Assembly (NCBI RefSeq): GCF_964340395.1
Contig: NC_135565.1
Span: forward strand, 8,651,742 to 8,710,241
Direction of reading: 5' to 3'
DNA: 58,500 nucleotides
Source of the DNA: Glandiceps talaboti
Taxonomy: Eukaryota; Hemichordata; Enteropneusta; Spengelidae
Shown: positions 44,801-56,426 of the stretch, in pieces
Position numbering within the stretch: position 1 is the first letter of the stretch
Layout: every line of letters begins with the position of its first letter
Position numbers and translations under genes: made by a program
Notes under the pieces: generated by a model
What the model was told of the DNA's origin: nothing
The model's input: the letters and a program-made list of their open reading frames with translations, nothing else
Databases searched by the model: none

Positions 44801-45510
44801 AAAGGACGTCTATACGTCTATTGAGTCAACCTACCCCCCAGGCAGTACCTGAAACTCGTAAACAAACACCCATTGTTAAAACAACATACAAAATGTACTA
44901 AATATGTCGCACTCTCTCAGAAATAACTTCACGTCCCCTTCGTGGTTACCATGGTGATCGTGTACAGGAACCTGACTGCAAGTTTTTTATTCACATAACT
45001 AACCCTCCCTTCCCCTTCCCTCCTATCTCTCCTCAAAAAATACACCAACAAATCACCAAGAAACAGCTATTGTTCTCCATGTTATTTTCACATGAGGTAA
45101 AAGATATAAGACATTGATACCCTTGCTTTAAATATGTATTGAGCACAGCAATTCAGGTGTAGTATGACATCGAACAATGGGACAATTAGATGTACACATA
45201 CAAAGCACTAGTTATTCAAGCAGTAAGTTTGTGATACCATTGCATATAGCATGACCTCTCTAAAAGTCAAGAACAGATAAGTTTTGGTATTATACTCGCC
45301 GAGGGTTGGACAATGGATTCCAATGCAAGGGAATCCATTGTCCGATATATTATTACTCCAGTTAATCCCTCCCAATTTATAGAGGGATGATATAAGCCAT
45401 AGATATCCTCAGTAAAATTAACACAGCTGAACTGATAATCACTGTGCATTATTGAAGCCAATATGACACTTCAGACTTTTAAGTTATCAAGACGTTGAAT
45501 ATTTATCATT

Positions 45511-46925
45511 ATCATATAACAACGTGCAAATCTTCTCCTGTGTGACGTCAAACAGGGCAGATCAAAAAGCCCATATCATCCCTGTTCTACCATAACTATT
45601 TTGATCGTCCCAGCGTTCCCATAGAAACCGTGACCTAAACGATCGCTCAGCAGCTGATTTACTTCCGTAAACAATGGCCTGTCGGCAATAAATTTTTGTG
45701 TAATTCAATTATGGTGAGGGTTTTGAAGACTGTGAAATATTGGGGTATACAAATAAAGTACATATGGATATATGGGTTAAAAATAAAAATGGGGCTATGT
45801 TCATTCTACATAAATTTTATTTCTGAAGACATGCATTTGTACGTGCCGATCCCATAGGCGGGAAAACTAAATTGTCGTCTGCCTTTTGCCAAGTTCAAAA
45901 CTTGAAGAATACGTGGTCGTAATGTAGTTGTTGCTTGTTTTTAAATTATTTTACTGTCAACAGTGCAAGATGGCTGAGGCATCACAAGAAAGTGAGGATG
46001 AAGACATAAACGAACTATTCAGTTTAGCTGCTGAGTTGGGAGTAACGGGTATGGGCGATTTTTCAGACGTTCTAACCGATCCCGTGCCGAACGCCGTTCC
46101 ACTGCCCGTGCCTTTGCAAAACACACGTATATAGCGAGGTCGAGAAACATTCATGCGCCCATTGAGCAACAGCGATCAAGAAGAACATGGTGCGATCTAC
46201 AAATTCCACAGTAAATCATTTCTACAAAAGGATGAGAGCAATGAGAACATCAGAAATAAGGCAAATCCATGAGATTCCAGCAGAGGAGCTCAACGACTAT
46301 CTAGGAAGTTTTTTCACCGGTGTCAGACAAAAGGATGATTCCGAATACGAAACATGCACCATCACAACTTATCAACGAGGTATCGATTGTTACCTGAACG
46401 ATGAACCAGCAGGGCTACAAGTTATCAATCGTCTGAGACAAAGAATTCACCAGTTCACAGAAGATCCTACAAGCAAAGCGGTCACAACTAAGAGAAGAGG
46501 GCCAAGGCAACAAACCAAATGCCGCCGAAGGATTAACCGAGCGTGAAGAAAATCGTCTCTACGAGTCAGGTGTTCATTATCGTGCACCATTCACCAGAAG
46601 CATGGTTGTTTGTCGTGTGGTTAAACAACCAATTTGAAAACACTTCGGCTTCCGTGGTTGCCAGGAGAGTAGGCAGATGACATGGGGAAATATCACATTG
46701 AAGTGTACTGTAGATGGTGGTACAGAGTATTTGGAGTTCAATGAGAAAGAAAATAAACTAGATATTGGGAAAAGTGACAAAACAACCGCGGGCCTACCCA
46801 CCGAAAGCACTGACCTCAACCACAGTGCACGTGATAAATAAATATTGAATTTCAATTGCCAAGAATCATACTCGGGGTATTATGACGTAAAACTAACATT
46901 GATTTCATGGGATTATATATAAATC
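45511..46925 (+). mobile_element. Crypton-type insertion with a decayed tyrosine-recombinase-like ORF
   Basis: The insertion is defined by comparison: the neighbouring tandem copy (junction at about 48081) has the same flanks, TTGAATATTTATCATT and TAGTAGTGACAC, without it. The plus strand encodes the DUF3504/Crypton-type recombinase region in pieces. 45970-46131 gives an acidic N-terminus (MAEASQESEDEDINELFSLA). The frame at 46187 gives IPAEELNDYLGSFFTGVRQK and YQRGIDCYLND. After a +1 shift at about 46480 it reads NAAEGLTEREENRLYESGVH. A third frame from about 46640 gives HFGFRGCQESRQMTWGNITL and TEYLEFNEKENK. The last part includes the Arg of the recombinase core. The C-terminal His-x-x-Arg/Tyr half is missing, so the copy is dead. 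Confidence 0.75.
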
Positions 46926-47045
46926 TTAGTAGTGACACGCATTAAAATACTGTTAACCGAAAAATATCTCTAATTTCGCCATAAAACAAACATATTTTCT
47001 GTACATGAACAGTACACCAGGCAGGCCCAGTAATTCATTAAATAA

Positions 47046-47313
47046 GTCACACCCGTCATATTTACTTTTATACCTACCTTGTTGTCTAGGTATTCGAAAG
47101 ATAGAACCGTACACGTAAACTTTGAATGTCTACAGTTTTCGTTCGATACAGGGCAGATTTTCCGTACAACCTTCCTCAATCCGGGATAAATCTCGGCTTG
47201 TTAACGTTAAGTATTTGTGACATGTAGTATTCAAAGGACGAGATTTACATACGTCTATTGTGCCAATCTACACCCCAAGCAGTACCTGAAATTTATAAAC
47301 AGACACCAATTGT

Positions 47314-47362
<49 letters not shown>

Positions 47363-48205
47363 TAATAATAATAATAAGCGTGTCTCACGCTGTCAGAAAT
47401 AAATTGAGGTCACCTTAGTCGTTACCATGGTGATGGTTGATGACCGTGTACAGGAATCTGGCTGCAGTCTGAATAGTTGTTACAGGTTAATATATTCTAA
47501 ATTTGAAGTAAATTACAAGTTATTTGTTCACGTAACTACCACCCCCCCCCAAAAAAAAAAACACAAAAAAAAACAAAACACCCCAAAGACACAACAAACA
47601 AACAGACAAAACAAAACATGAAATAGCTATGGTTCTCGAGAACTGCATGTTGCTGTCACAGATGAGATAACAATGAGACGTTGATGTCCTTCAAATATTA
47701 TTGAACACAGTAATCTTAATGTCGTATGACATCGAACAATGGGACAATTAGATTTACCGGCGCATACCAAGCACTAGTTATTCAAACAGTAAGTTTGTGC
47801 TGTACCATTGTATGTAGCATGACCTCTCTAAATGTCAAGGACAGATACGTTTTGGTTGTATACTCGCCGAGGGTTGGACAATGGATTCCCAGGCAAGGGA
47901 ATCCATTGTACGATATATAATTACTCCAGTAAATCTCTTAATGTATTCAATGTATGATGCTATTCATAGATAGCCTTCTGAACTGCAAACGACTGAACTG
48001 ATATATCACCGTGCATTATTAAACTAAATATGACACTAAATAAGGCCTTGTAAGTTTTTAAGACGTTGAATATTTATCATTCGTAGTAGTGACACACATT
48101 CAAACACTGTAAACCGGAAAATTTATCTAATTTCTCTGGAAACAAACACCCCTTTTGTACATGAAGACTACACCAATCAGGCCTAGTAATTCGTTAAATT
48201 GGTCT
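47046..48205. repeat. Upstream tandem block, copy B
   Basis: Direct paralogue of copy A without the Crypton insertion, from ACACCCGTCATATTTACTTT to CAGGCCTAGTAATTCGTTAA (the latter words also close copy A at 47030). It contains its own minus-strand donor (GTAGGT, 47077), the GGACAATGGATTCC hairpin at 47876-47909 and a private (CAA)n array. Confidence 0.82.
47322..47377 (+). repeat. (CAA)n-(AAT)n microsatellite
   Basis: About 13 CAA units then five ATA/AAT units, in copy B at the place where copy A has ACAACATACAAAATG. A second simple C/A-rich run (CCCCCCCCCCAAAAA type) lies at 47544-47600. Confidence 0.9.
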
Positions 48206-49355
48206 TAGGGACCTAGCTGAAGACTGTAATTTTACTCACGCGACATTTTCTAATGGCAAAAATATATAGGTTTGCAGTGCATTGCAACATTGTTGCATTG
48301 ACCAAATATCCCGGGCAGTTCTTTGGGTGTGTATAAAACTGTGTTCAGCTTTATCCGGTGCCAAAATACAGCACGACGTCAGTCTCTATATACCAGGGAT
48401 TGACATAACATTTCAAGCTGTATGATAAGCTTGCACGACAAAAGTCTAGGTGTTGAGGGCTTTGCACAGAGTTGCGAGTCGCACAAGTTATAATCAGCCA
48501 TAAATTATTTTGTTGATATAGAATATTAATAACCCGTTGGGAAAGTGTATCATAAGTTTTCTTTTTATAAATGAACACAAAACTAATTTTGAAAGAATTC
48601 GTTTCCGAAGGCATTTTATTTCTGTACAGTTTTGCTCGCAATACATATAAGAAAAATAATGATACTATGCACGTTTAAAGAGGACAAATCTAATATATAC
48701 CTATTATTATTATTAGTCCAAATTTCTAGCATTTTATGCAATATTACTGAAAGCCATACTATAGCCATACTATAGCCTCCCAGGGCACAAAAATGACGAC
48801 TTGAATCTTTTGTAAGGTTATATTATATTGCTCAATATCACAACCAATGCGAATGACGTCAATAAATAAATGCATATACAATATACATGTATATCAATAA
48901 GTAATCTTTAGGCTTTCAAAAACAAGAAAAAACAGTATAGAGAAAGATTAGGATGATAACTACACATCCATGATGATGTTGGGTGGGGGCAGTTTAAATT
49001 TCCCACATTTGCATTGATTACACACAATTCCTTATGTACATAGCTTAATGTAATACTGTACAGAAAACACTGAACACGAACATACTTGTATGTCTTGTTT
49101 AGAAGGCTTCTAATTCAGCGAGACTGTACATGCATGAGATATGGCCAACGTAATAAACACCACTGATTACTATCTGAAGCTAGTATTCATGGTCCTCTGT
49201 ACACAAATATTGCTTATTACCACAATAAAGGTTGCAGAATTAATATGAAGACGTTACGTTCAACATTAGTTATGTTAATCTGAAAGTATCGAATCGGCGT
49301 AGAACAACTACGCCAGCTAAATATGAAGAAGAAATACAATGGACACCAGCCATAT
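48206..49355. other. Spacer between tandem copies B and C
   Basis: AT-rich. I see no counterpart in the other copies and no element. A 96-codon minus-strand frame (48641-48351) has no recognisable content. Confidence 0.45.
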
Positions 49356-50460
49356 TTGACATACTTACTTTAGTGCTAGAACAGTGCACGTAAACTTATG
49401 TATTCCACAGTTTTCGTTCGGGGGAACTCCGATTTTCTGTAAGCCCTTCCCTAATCCAGGACCAATCCGAAGTTGTTAACGTTCTGTGGTTGTGATATCA
49501 CAAACGTCTATAGAGATATGAATAATATAAGGACGCGATTCATACGTGTATTGTGCCAACCTATTCGTCCAGGACAGTAACTGAAATGTATAGACAGACA
49601 CACATTGTCAAATAACAACACAATAAGTTTGTCCCGTTTGCATGTACCATGGAGACAGTCGATGGTCGTGCCCAGGAATGTGACCTCAGTCTGAGTAATG
49701 CTCATCCATGCATTTAAAATACATTACAATTTAATTTAATTTGTTGTATCACATCTTATTACCAAACCCAACTTCATAAATAAATGGAGATTAAAAACAT
49801 TAAAAAACTATTGTTCTATATACGTATATGTACTTGTCATATATAACAACACTATAGAAACTTCGTATCCTTTAAATTATGTATTGAGCACAGTGATCAT
49901 TCTTTCAATAGTATAACAAAGCGAACAATGTATGGGGCAGCTACTTGCACTTATAGCTAAGGGCTATATGAAACAATAAATGTATGCTGTACCAGGCCAT
50001 TCTATGTAGTCTGACCTCTCAATAAAGAACGGCCATTCACTGTTCTCATGCCAGGTTGAAGCAATGATTAATTTTTAGCACGTAGTAACACTTAACTTGT
50101 GAACATACCTTGTAGTTTGTACCATGGCAATATTCACTCTCTAAAAATACTGAGTTCGTCTAACTTTAATTTATAGTTGTCTTATTGATTGACGCGTACG
50201 GAATAATATATCTCAAACTTTTTTTTAGAGTACTCTAATGTCTCAAGTAGATCTTTGAGTACATGACATACATGTATGTTCAGCTCTGCTTGTGGAACCC
50301 AAAAGAAAGCTCTAACTCTGTCTATAGGGAAAGGGTGGTTATTGTTTGCTGTAATGCAAACCGTGTGAAAGCATGGTTGCATAAACCACATTTCGGTGTT
50401 GAGGGCGTAGTTCAGATTCCTGTGGCATTTGGGTAACCAGATATCGTGGTTATGTTGGAA
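49356..50460. repeat. Upstream tandem block, copy C (diverged)
   Basis: It retains ACATACTTACTTTAG with a minus-strand donor GTAAGT at 49368, GTGCACGTAAACTTA, ACAGTTTTCGTTCG, TTAACGTTCTGTG and ATGTATTGAGCACAGTGAT in the same order as copies A and B, at clearly lower identity. Its right part (50000-50440) is repeated at 51390-52110. Confidence 0.68.
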
Positions 50461-50556
50461 TCCCTAACTATGGTTCGCCTTTAAAGTGACTTATTAGGTT
50501 AAAACACAGACCAACAGTGTTCTTGATAAATTGTTAATTTTGATCTTAAAAATAAC

Positions 50557-50640
50557 TGAGTGAGTGAGTGAGTGAGTGAGTGAGTGAGTGGGTAGGTGGG
50601 TGAGTGAGTGAGTGAGTGAGTGAGTGAGTGAGTGAGTGAA
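50557..50640 (+). repeat. (GAGT)n microsatellite
   Basis: About 20 GAGT units with one GGGTAGGTGGG interruption at 50588-50600. Confidence 0.95.
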
Positions 50641-50929
50641 TTTGTCAGTCCGACAGTTTAAATTCAAAATGTGTGTTTTTAACCTTAGATCTGGTAATAG
50701 CATATAATGAATGAATTCAAAACAACCGGAATAAAAATAAGACCAATATTTATTAAATTGATGCCAAACATGCCCGTTTTGAACACATATCATAATATTT
50801 TTCTACAGTGTTTCCGTGTGTGGTAGGTTTTGGTAAGACCTAGTGTTTGTAAACAGTTGATAGAGAGAGTAGAACAAAATATGGCACAAGAGCCAGAAAT
50901 TGAAAATTCAAAAATATAATTACCCCATT

Positions 50930-52110
50930 TAATCACCTACCTTCCACTTTATTGGAGAATGATATTATCAATGGAAATCCATCTGAACGGACCACAACTG
51001 AACTGACAATCACCGTACATTATTACAGCGCGCGAATATGACACTTCGGACCACAGGGACTTGAAAGTGGCCATATTTCTTTACAAATATAGTTGTTTTT
51101 CTTTATTGTCTATGTTCTTTCTTTATAAAAATTGGGTTTTCTTTGTTTACGTTTTTATTCTTTGAAAACATCTTTTCCCTACAAAGCAACCGTGTAATAA
51201 AGTGATGATTTGAAAATCTGTCGATTTTCTTTTTCGATTTCAATTTTAACTTGTTCTTTTGTTGGTTTTAATATTCCAACTTTACTGATATACCAAACAT
51301 GCCCGTTTTAGTTAAAGGACGGTTATTGTTTGCGTACTAATTATTTATGAGGTAGTTCTACTGAGCGCCCTCAACGGCTGATGTGTAATGCTGTGACCAT
51401 TCTATGTAGTGTGATCTCTACATAAAGGGCGGTCGTTCGCTGTTTGTATTCTCATCCCAGGTTGAAGCATTGATTAATTTATAGTACGTATACACACTTG
51501 ATTTGTCACCATAACTTCTAGTTTGTGCTATTGCAATGTTCACTCCCTAAAATATCCCAAGTTTGTCTGACGATATAAAATACTGTCCTATTAATGACAC
51601 GCATCAAAAGAAAGATGTATCTCAAACGTTTGTTTGTTTGTTTGTTTGTTTGTGTGTTTGTTTGTTTGTTTGTTTGTTTGTTTGTTTGTTTGTTTGTTTG
51701 TTTGTTTGTTTGTTTGTTTGTTTGTTTGTTTGTTTGTTTGTTTGTTTGTTTGTTTGTTTGTTTGTTTGTTTGTTTGTTTGTTTGTTTGTTTGTTTGTTTG
51801 TTTGTTTGTTTGTTTGTTTGTTTGTTTGTTTGTTTGTTCGTTCGTTCGTTCGTTCGTTCGTTCGTTCGTTCGTTCGTTCGTTCGTTCGTTCGTTCGTTCG
51901 TTTGTTTGTTTTTTAGATTATTCTGATGTCCCAGGCAGATGTTTGAGTATGTGACACATGTTCAGCATTGATTGTGGAACCTAAAAGATAGCTCGAGCTC
52001 TGTCTACAGTTAAAGGACCGTTATTGTTTGCAGTGCGATAGCACGGTTGCACAAAGAACGTTTCATTGTTGAGGGCGTTGTTCAGTTTCCTATGTCGTTG
52101 GAGTAATGAG
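50930..52110. repeat. Upstream tandem block, partial copy D with (TTTG)n expansion
   Basis: 50990-51060 matches the 3' part of copy A (AACTGACAATCACCGTACAT, ATATGACACTTCGGAC). 51390-52110 matches 50000-50440 of copy C (CCATTCTATGTAGTGTGATC, TCATCCCAGGTTGAAGCATT, CAGGCAGATGTTTGAGTA). Copy C has a plain TTTTTTTTAG where copy D has a 280-bp tetranucleotide array. Confidence 0.65.
51628..51911 (+). repeat. (TTTG)n-(TTCG)n microsatellite
   Basis: About 52 TTTG units (one TGTG variant near the start), then about 16 TTCG units from about 51836, then two TTTG units. The three long FVCL frames across it exist because a 4-bp repeat without stops is open in every frame. Confidence 0.97.
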
Positions 52111-52254
52111 GTATTTTAGTTAGGTCGCCGTCATTATTTATGACCAGGGGGAAGGGGCGTCGGAGGAATATGGGGGGGGGGGGGTTTCACTCAAAAATTT
52201 GGGCGAGAAAGATGGGGGGTGTTTCTCAAAAACTGGGGAGTGAAGGGGGGGGGG

Positions 52255-52745
52255 GCTACTCAAAATTTATGCCAACATCAAGTATAGAACACACCTATAT
52301 ATACACAATTATGCAAGTTATTTATTAACACTGTTTTTTCTGTTAGACATTTTCAGTGCATAGTGCATATACATAACCCCTATGAAAATGCATAGTTTCT
52401 GAAGCCAGTACAGTAGCCCATAACAATATGTAACACAAGTTGACCAAACCGTTACTACTACATTGAGTTCTGACATTATGTCTCTCTTATAACTAAACTG
52501 AAAGCAATGTACGTCCTACACCTGGTTTGGAATAAAGCCTAGAGTGAACCCTTGTGCAATTATATATTATATTTTACAGCACACGTTGTGCAGATATACT
52601 CTGCTTTCATGTAAAACAGTAAATCAGATTAGTAAATACAACTTAAGTTTACAGATATCCAATTTTGAAATTGCACAAGTGTTCACTCTAGGCTTTATGT
52701 TATAGGTGTGTTCTATACTTGATGTTGGCATAAATTTTGAGTAGC
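52255..52745. repeat. Nested inverted repeat (foldback), 491 bp
   Basis: The outer arms 52255-52299 and 52701-52745 are perfect or near-perfect inverted copies (GCTACTCAAAATTTATGCCA ... ACACCTATA). A second, inner pair is 52532-52560 and 52671-52698 (ATAAAGCCTAGAGTGAAC). The spacer is AT-rich and non-coding. Possibly a small foldback transposon. It lies 35 bp from the stop codon of the exon at 52780, so it would be in that gene's 3' untranslated region. Confidence 0.72.
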
Positions 52746-52779
52746 CCCTCATCTTTCTTTTGACGTTGTTTGTGGTTTT

Positions 52780-53004
52780 CTATGACGACATTTTAGAATT
52801 GTTGTCATTTTGTGATGGACACTTTGCTGTAGATGACGTTGCAGGTTCTCCATCATTTGTGTTATCTGGTTCGGATGGCGTGTTAGAAGTTCCAAGCTCT
52901 GGTTTGGCTTTATTTCCTTCTAATTTGGGATTTTTCAGTTGCTCTTGTTTCTCCTCCGGTCGACGCATCTTATCTATCAAGAAGAATGCACCCAAGCAAC
53001 ACTC
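52780..53004 (-). CDS. 3'-terminal coding exon of an unidentified gene
   Basis: A good acceptor (AATTACCTTGTATTCCAG, AG at 53005) opens a 225-nt frame that ends in TAG at 52780. It starts ECCLGAFFLIDKMRRPEEKQ, a short hydrophobic stretch followed by a basic one, as at the cytoplasmic edge of a membrane segment. It continues with a hydrophilic, low-complexity tail (SEPDNTNDGEPATSSTAKCP). It enters in phase 0 if the first codon is GAG. I do not recognise the family. The two LRR exons at 55.9 and 56.5 kb are on the same strand upstream and could belong to the same transcript, but no continuous path of exons was established. Confidence 0.5.
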   Translation of the reverse strand, partial: ECCLGAFFLIDKMRRPEEKQEQLKNPKLEGNKAKPELGTSNTPSEPDNTNDGEPATSSTAKCPSQNDNNSKMSS

Positions 53005-53837
53005 CTGGAATACAAGGTAATTTTTTTAATATTCACGTGCACTCTGCATATAGGATATGCTTTAGCTTAGTCAAAGTCTCTTTTAAATATACGCACATGT
53101 CAAGTCATCAACACAATTAAGCACTCTATTCATGATACATCTAAGCTAAGCATTACCAGGTTTGACACTTGGTAGTCTTGTGTTATACAGATACTATGTT
53201 TATAGTATAACAGATGATACGATATCAAAAATCTGTCTGTACCCTCGGAAAACGGTTCTAGTAAATTGTCTTACAGGTCTCTCTAAGGAATATAATTTAG
53301 GTTCCCAGTATTGATTCAATGCAAAAAGTCATGGACATTTGTTTCTCTACATTCAAAGTTGACGATACTGCTATGATCATTGCAATGAATCCATATGAAT
53401 GTAATTAATGCTATTATTTGTTCATGTGAGAAGTTTCCTTTTTTATTGACATCACTTTGTATAGTGCATAATCGCATGCATGACAATTTTAAAGGCCATG
53501 GGGCACAAAATTCATGGGTCTTGCAATTGATTGAACGCAAACATGGTATAATGCATACATGGTCTGATGACGTTGTTTATCATACCATCCAAACTATTCA
53601 GCAGATTCCTACTATGCAATGAAAAAATTAAACAATGCATAAGACAATTGGACTACCATAGAAGGCACCCATTGGCATTAACATTATACTTGAATGAGGT
53701 TTTTATGTAAGTGTTTTCACTTGAGTAAACAGTTAATAAACTCAGCTTCTGACCCCTTAAGACTTTAGATTATCAAACACTCGATGAAACGTACATTGAT
53801 GTTGTCAATTAAGATATATTCGAGATCTATATCGCCA

Positions 53838-54011
53838 TGGCAACAATTGCAAGCATGAAGCGTTTCAACATCTTGGTTCATATTACTTTCATCTTCCTTG
53901 TCAATGACTGCCTGTCTATGACCTCTGACCTGATGAGTGACATTTCACTGATATCCTTAAATATTGGAACTCAGCAGATCCTTGATTTTCGCAACATCGT
54001 GATTTGCTAAA
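53838..54011 (+). other. Short plus-strand frame with signal-peptide-like start
   Basis: 57 codons from ATG at 53838. The second Met (KRFNILVHITFIFLVNDCLS) begins a basic-then-hydrophobic stretch like a secretion signal, followed by about 30 unremarkable residues. No splice context or homology is visible; chance is a real possibility. Confidence 0.15.
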
Positions 54012-54159
54012 GTTTAAATATTTCAGGTAAATCTACAAAAGATAACAGTGTAAAATGATCACTCTAATATATGATGGTTTGGTCTACTTCTAATAGCAAG
54101 GAAGAATAACTCGTCAATTTATGAATAAACATATATACAACTAAACATAGGTAATAATT

Positions 54160-54335
54160 ATAGTGATAATAATAATAATGTATTAGTTTAAAAACAGCGC
54201 TTTGCCACACTACTCAAAGCGCTTTACAATTATTACACTGGCAAGAGCCGATCGCAATTACAGTTGATCAACTCCCTACAGCACAATTAAGGATTCACTT
54301 TTACATCATCTATCCTACCAGATCCCCACTTCTAT
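54160..54335 (-). mobile_element. SINE 3'-end fragment
   Basis: CAGCGCTTTGCCACACTACT and CAAAGCGCTTTACAATTATT match the same words at 54358-54398 of the neighbouring copy, followed by the ACTGGCA...GATCAACTCCC body. Only the 3' half is present, without the tRNA-like head. Confidence 0.55.
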
Positions 54336-54339
54336 AATA

Positions 54340-54685
54340 ATAATGTTGGGTTCTTATATAGCGCTTTCCCCCACATTGCTCAACGCACTTTACAATTATT
54401 ACCCCTGCCTTGGATCAGAACGGCACTTGGATCAGTCTTCCTCAACTCCCCGGGGAGCATACAATCCATTACAGCCATTTATGCGCATAGGATTACACCT
54501 TTACATTGCAACCTACATCCTACCAGGTCCCCAATTATACAGCTGGGTTGACTAAGGCACAATTGTGGTTCAAATCTTGAACCAGAGGACTTTAGCCACT
54601 CAGAAACAAACAGCAGGCAGCAACAGGGCTCGAACCAGTAACCTGTAGATTCCAAGCCGGTCACGCTAACCATTCACTCCACATA
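54340..54685 (-). mobile_element. tRNA-derived SINE
   Basis: On the minus strand the head contains TGGTTAGCGTGA (A-box-like, 54673-54662) and GGTTCGAGCCC (B box, 54636-54626), the polymerase III promoter of a tRNA-like sequence. The body includes GGGGAGTTGAGGAAGACTGA (about 54465-54437) and the end AAGCGC-TATATAAGAACCCAAC-ATTATTATT (about 54370-54337). A second, more decayed head (AAGCCAGCCCACTCTAAGCATTC) follows at about 54700-54825. Confidence 0.65.
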
Positions 54686-54829
54686 TATAACTAGGTTGAC
54701 TAGGTTGCATTCGTAGATAAAATCCTTAGCCATTAAGAAACAACAGCAGCGGTAAGGCTGAAAGCTGTAATTTTTAGACAATCTAAGCCAGCCCACTCTA
54801 AGCATTCGACTATCATGACTCCACAACAT

Positions 54830-55865
54830 GTGCAATAATAGAAAAACAAAACCTTGTTTTGTGAAAACAATTATAATATCAACAAGTGTACAGATCGTAT
54901 TCCAAGAAAACAAAAAACATGGTTTAATTAAGAAATAGAGAGAACAAATATTTTTTAATAAATGAATATTTTGATTATTCTCATTTTATTTGAAACACAC
55001 AATGGAACTGTGTTATATATTTGAGGAATAAAAATAAAAAAAAAACACATAGAATCACAACCCAAGAGTGTGTAAAATGTTTCAAAGACGAGTACATTTC
55101 TCTCGTCATAAGAGACCATTACACCCCACTAAGTAAGTCTGTATATTGTATATAAAACTGATTCACACAATAACGCAACTATATCAGATTTTCAGATTTT
55201 CTGCTCTTTACTACTATCTTTGCAGTAAGCGTACAAGTGGACGAGTTTTTTTAAACTGCTGAAATAGTTTGTTTGTTTTGTATTTAGAGAGCTAATGTTT
55301 TAAAAATGTTTCCAAAAATTGTCGTGAATTGTTCGAATTGTGTAATTCGTTTCAAATCTTTTCTGGGCAGCTTATCTAGTCAACTGCCACTTCCTGGTGA
55401 AGCTCATCTTTCTTATTATCCTTGTCAGGTTCAGGTAAGTGTAAAATAGTTCTCAGGACCATGGATAAAACAATGAACTTGAATAGTATAGTGAGCACAT
55501 ATAAAACAAGAATACAATATATTATAGCACTAGCTGATACTGGCACGTTTTTGAAACTGTCTTGTTAGATAGAATACTCAAAATTTCGTACACGCAATAT
55601 TATTATAATATTACTAATATTACTTGTGGACAAACGTATTTGTGTAGCTGTATAAACATAATACGGTAAAAATAATCCTGCGATCACATTTGAATTTCAA
55701 ACTGTTGGTGTTATCTACTGGTATTTCATCAATTTCCATTGGATATATTGTTAATTGATTGTTCTTTTGAAGATTTTCTGCACCAGATCAGAATCCAAAA
55801 CAATTATCACTGTGTAGTGGCTGCACGAACCTCTTATTTATAAATTGCAGTGAAATTGTTCCTAC
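54830..55865. other. No feature assigned
   Basis: AT-rich. At 55398-55440 the minus strand reads DNKKDELHQEVAVD and stop after a possible acceptor (CTGACAAG), which could be an alternative last exon. The plus strand over the same bases has a donor-like CAGGTAAGT. Neither could be confirmed. Confidence 0.3.
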
Positions 55866-55869
55866 TTAC

Positions 55870-55943
55870 AGTAATTGTAATCTCTTTAATCCACTAAACA
55901 TATCCAATCTTAAAACCTTCAAACTGTTCTCCGACAAGTTCCG
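55870..55943 (-). CDS. Candidate LRR exon (extracellular type), second gene
   Basis: On the minus strand, acceptor TTCACTATAG is followed by RNLSENSLKVLRLDMFSGLKRLQLL and the donor GTAAGT (55869). This is one leucine-rich repeat (NLSxNxLxxLxxxxFxGLxxLxxL). The exon ends in phase 2 like the one at 56427. From the acceptor it is 74 nt rather than 72, so its entry phase does not match; either the real acceptor differs or the exon has been damaged. Confidence 0.45.
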
Positions 55944-56426
55944 CTATAGTGAATGCACAAGGTACAGGCAAGTGAATGGTAACGCCAGCTTCCTTCCGAT
56001 CATACTGTAAGCTTATGAAAATCTTGTAGTTACAAAATAACACACCACTTTTGTTAAATAGAATATTATCGTTTCATTAATATCAAACCACACACACACG
56101 CATCCCTGTAGAAACGGTAGAAATAGTCGTAGCAGACATGCTGACAACGTTTAGCCAATGATTGATTTCAAGCTGTGCGCTGTTGTTATAGGGGACACGA
56201 GGCATGACCTACACAACCCGAAAGAATGAGAATAAGTCAAGCGTGAGCGTGAATGAGAATAAGTCAAGCTTCTTATTTTATTTTTGGCTCTAGCATGATG
56301 TCATCACCGGTAGTATGATTTACTATTTTGGCTTTAGTTAAACACAAAGTGCAAACAACGTTACAGTACGTTTTAAAACTGCATCAAAATCGCAAAGAAA
56401 TTATTGAAATTGTACCAAATCCTTAC

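Larger units (their letters stand above)
44630..47045. repeat. Upstream tandem block, copy A (with Crypton insertion)
   Basis: It begins with AATAAGTCACACCCGTCATA and ends at the start of copy B, which opens with the same words. Recognisable segments shared with copy B: ACACGTAAACTTTGAATGTC, ATGACATCGAACAATGGGAC, TACTCGCCGAGGGTTGGACA and AAGACGTTGAATATTTATCA. A perfect 14-bp hairpin (GGACAATGGATTCC, 45308-45321 and 45330-45343) is also shared, with slight change. Copy A is about 1.4 kb longer because of an insertion at about 45511-46925. Confidence 0.82.
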
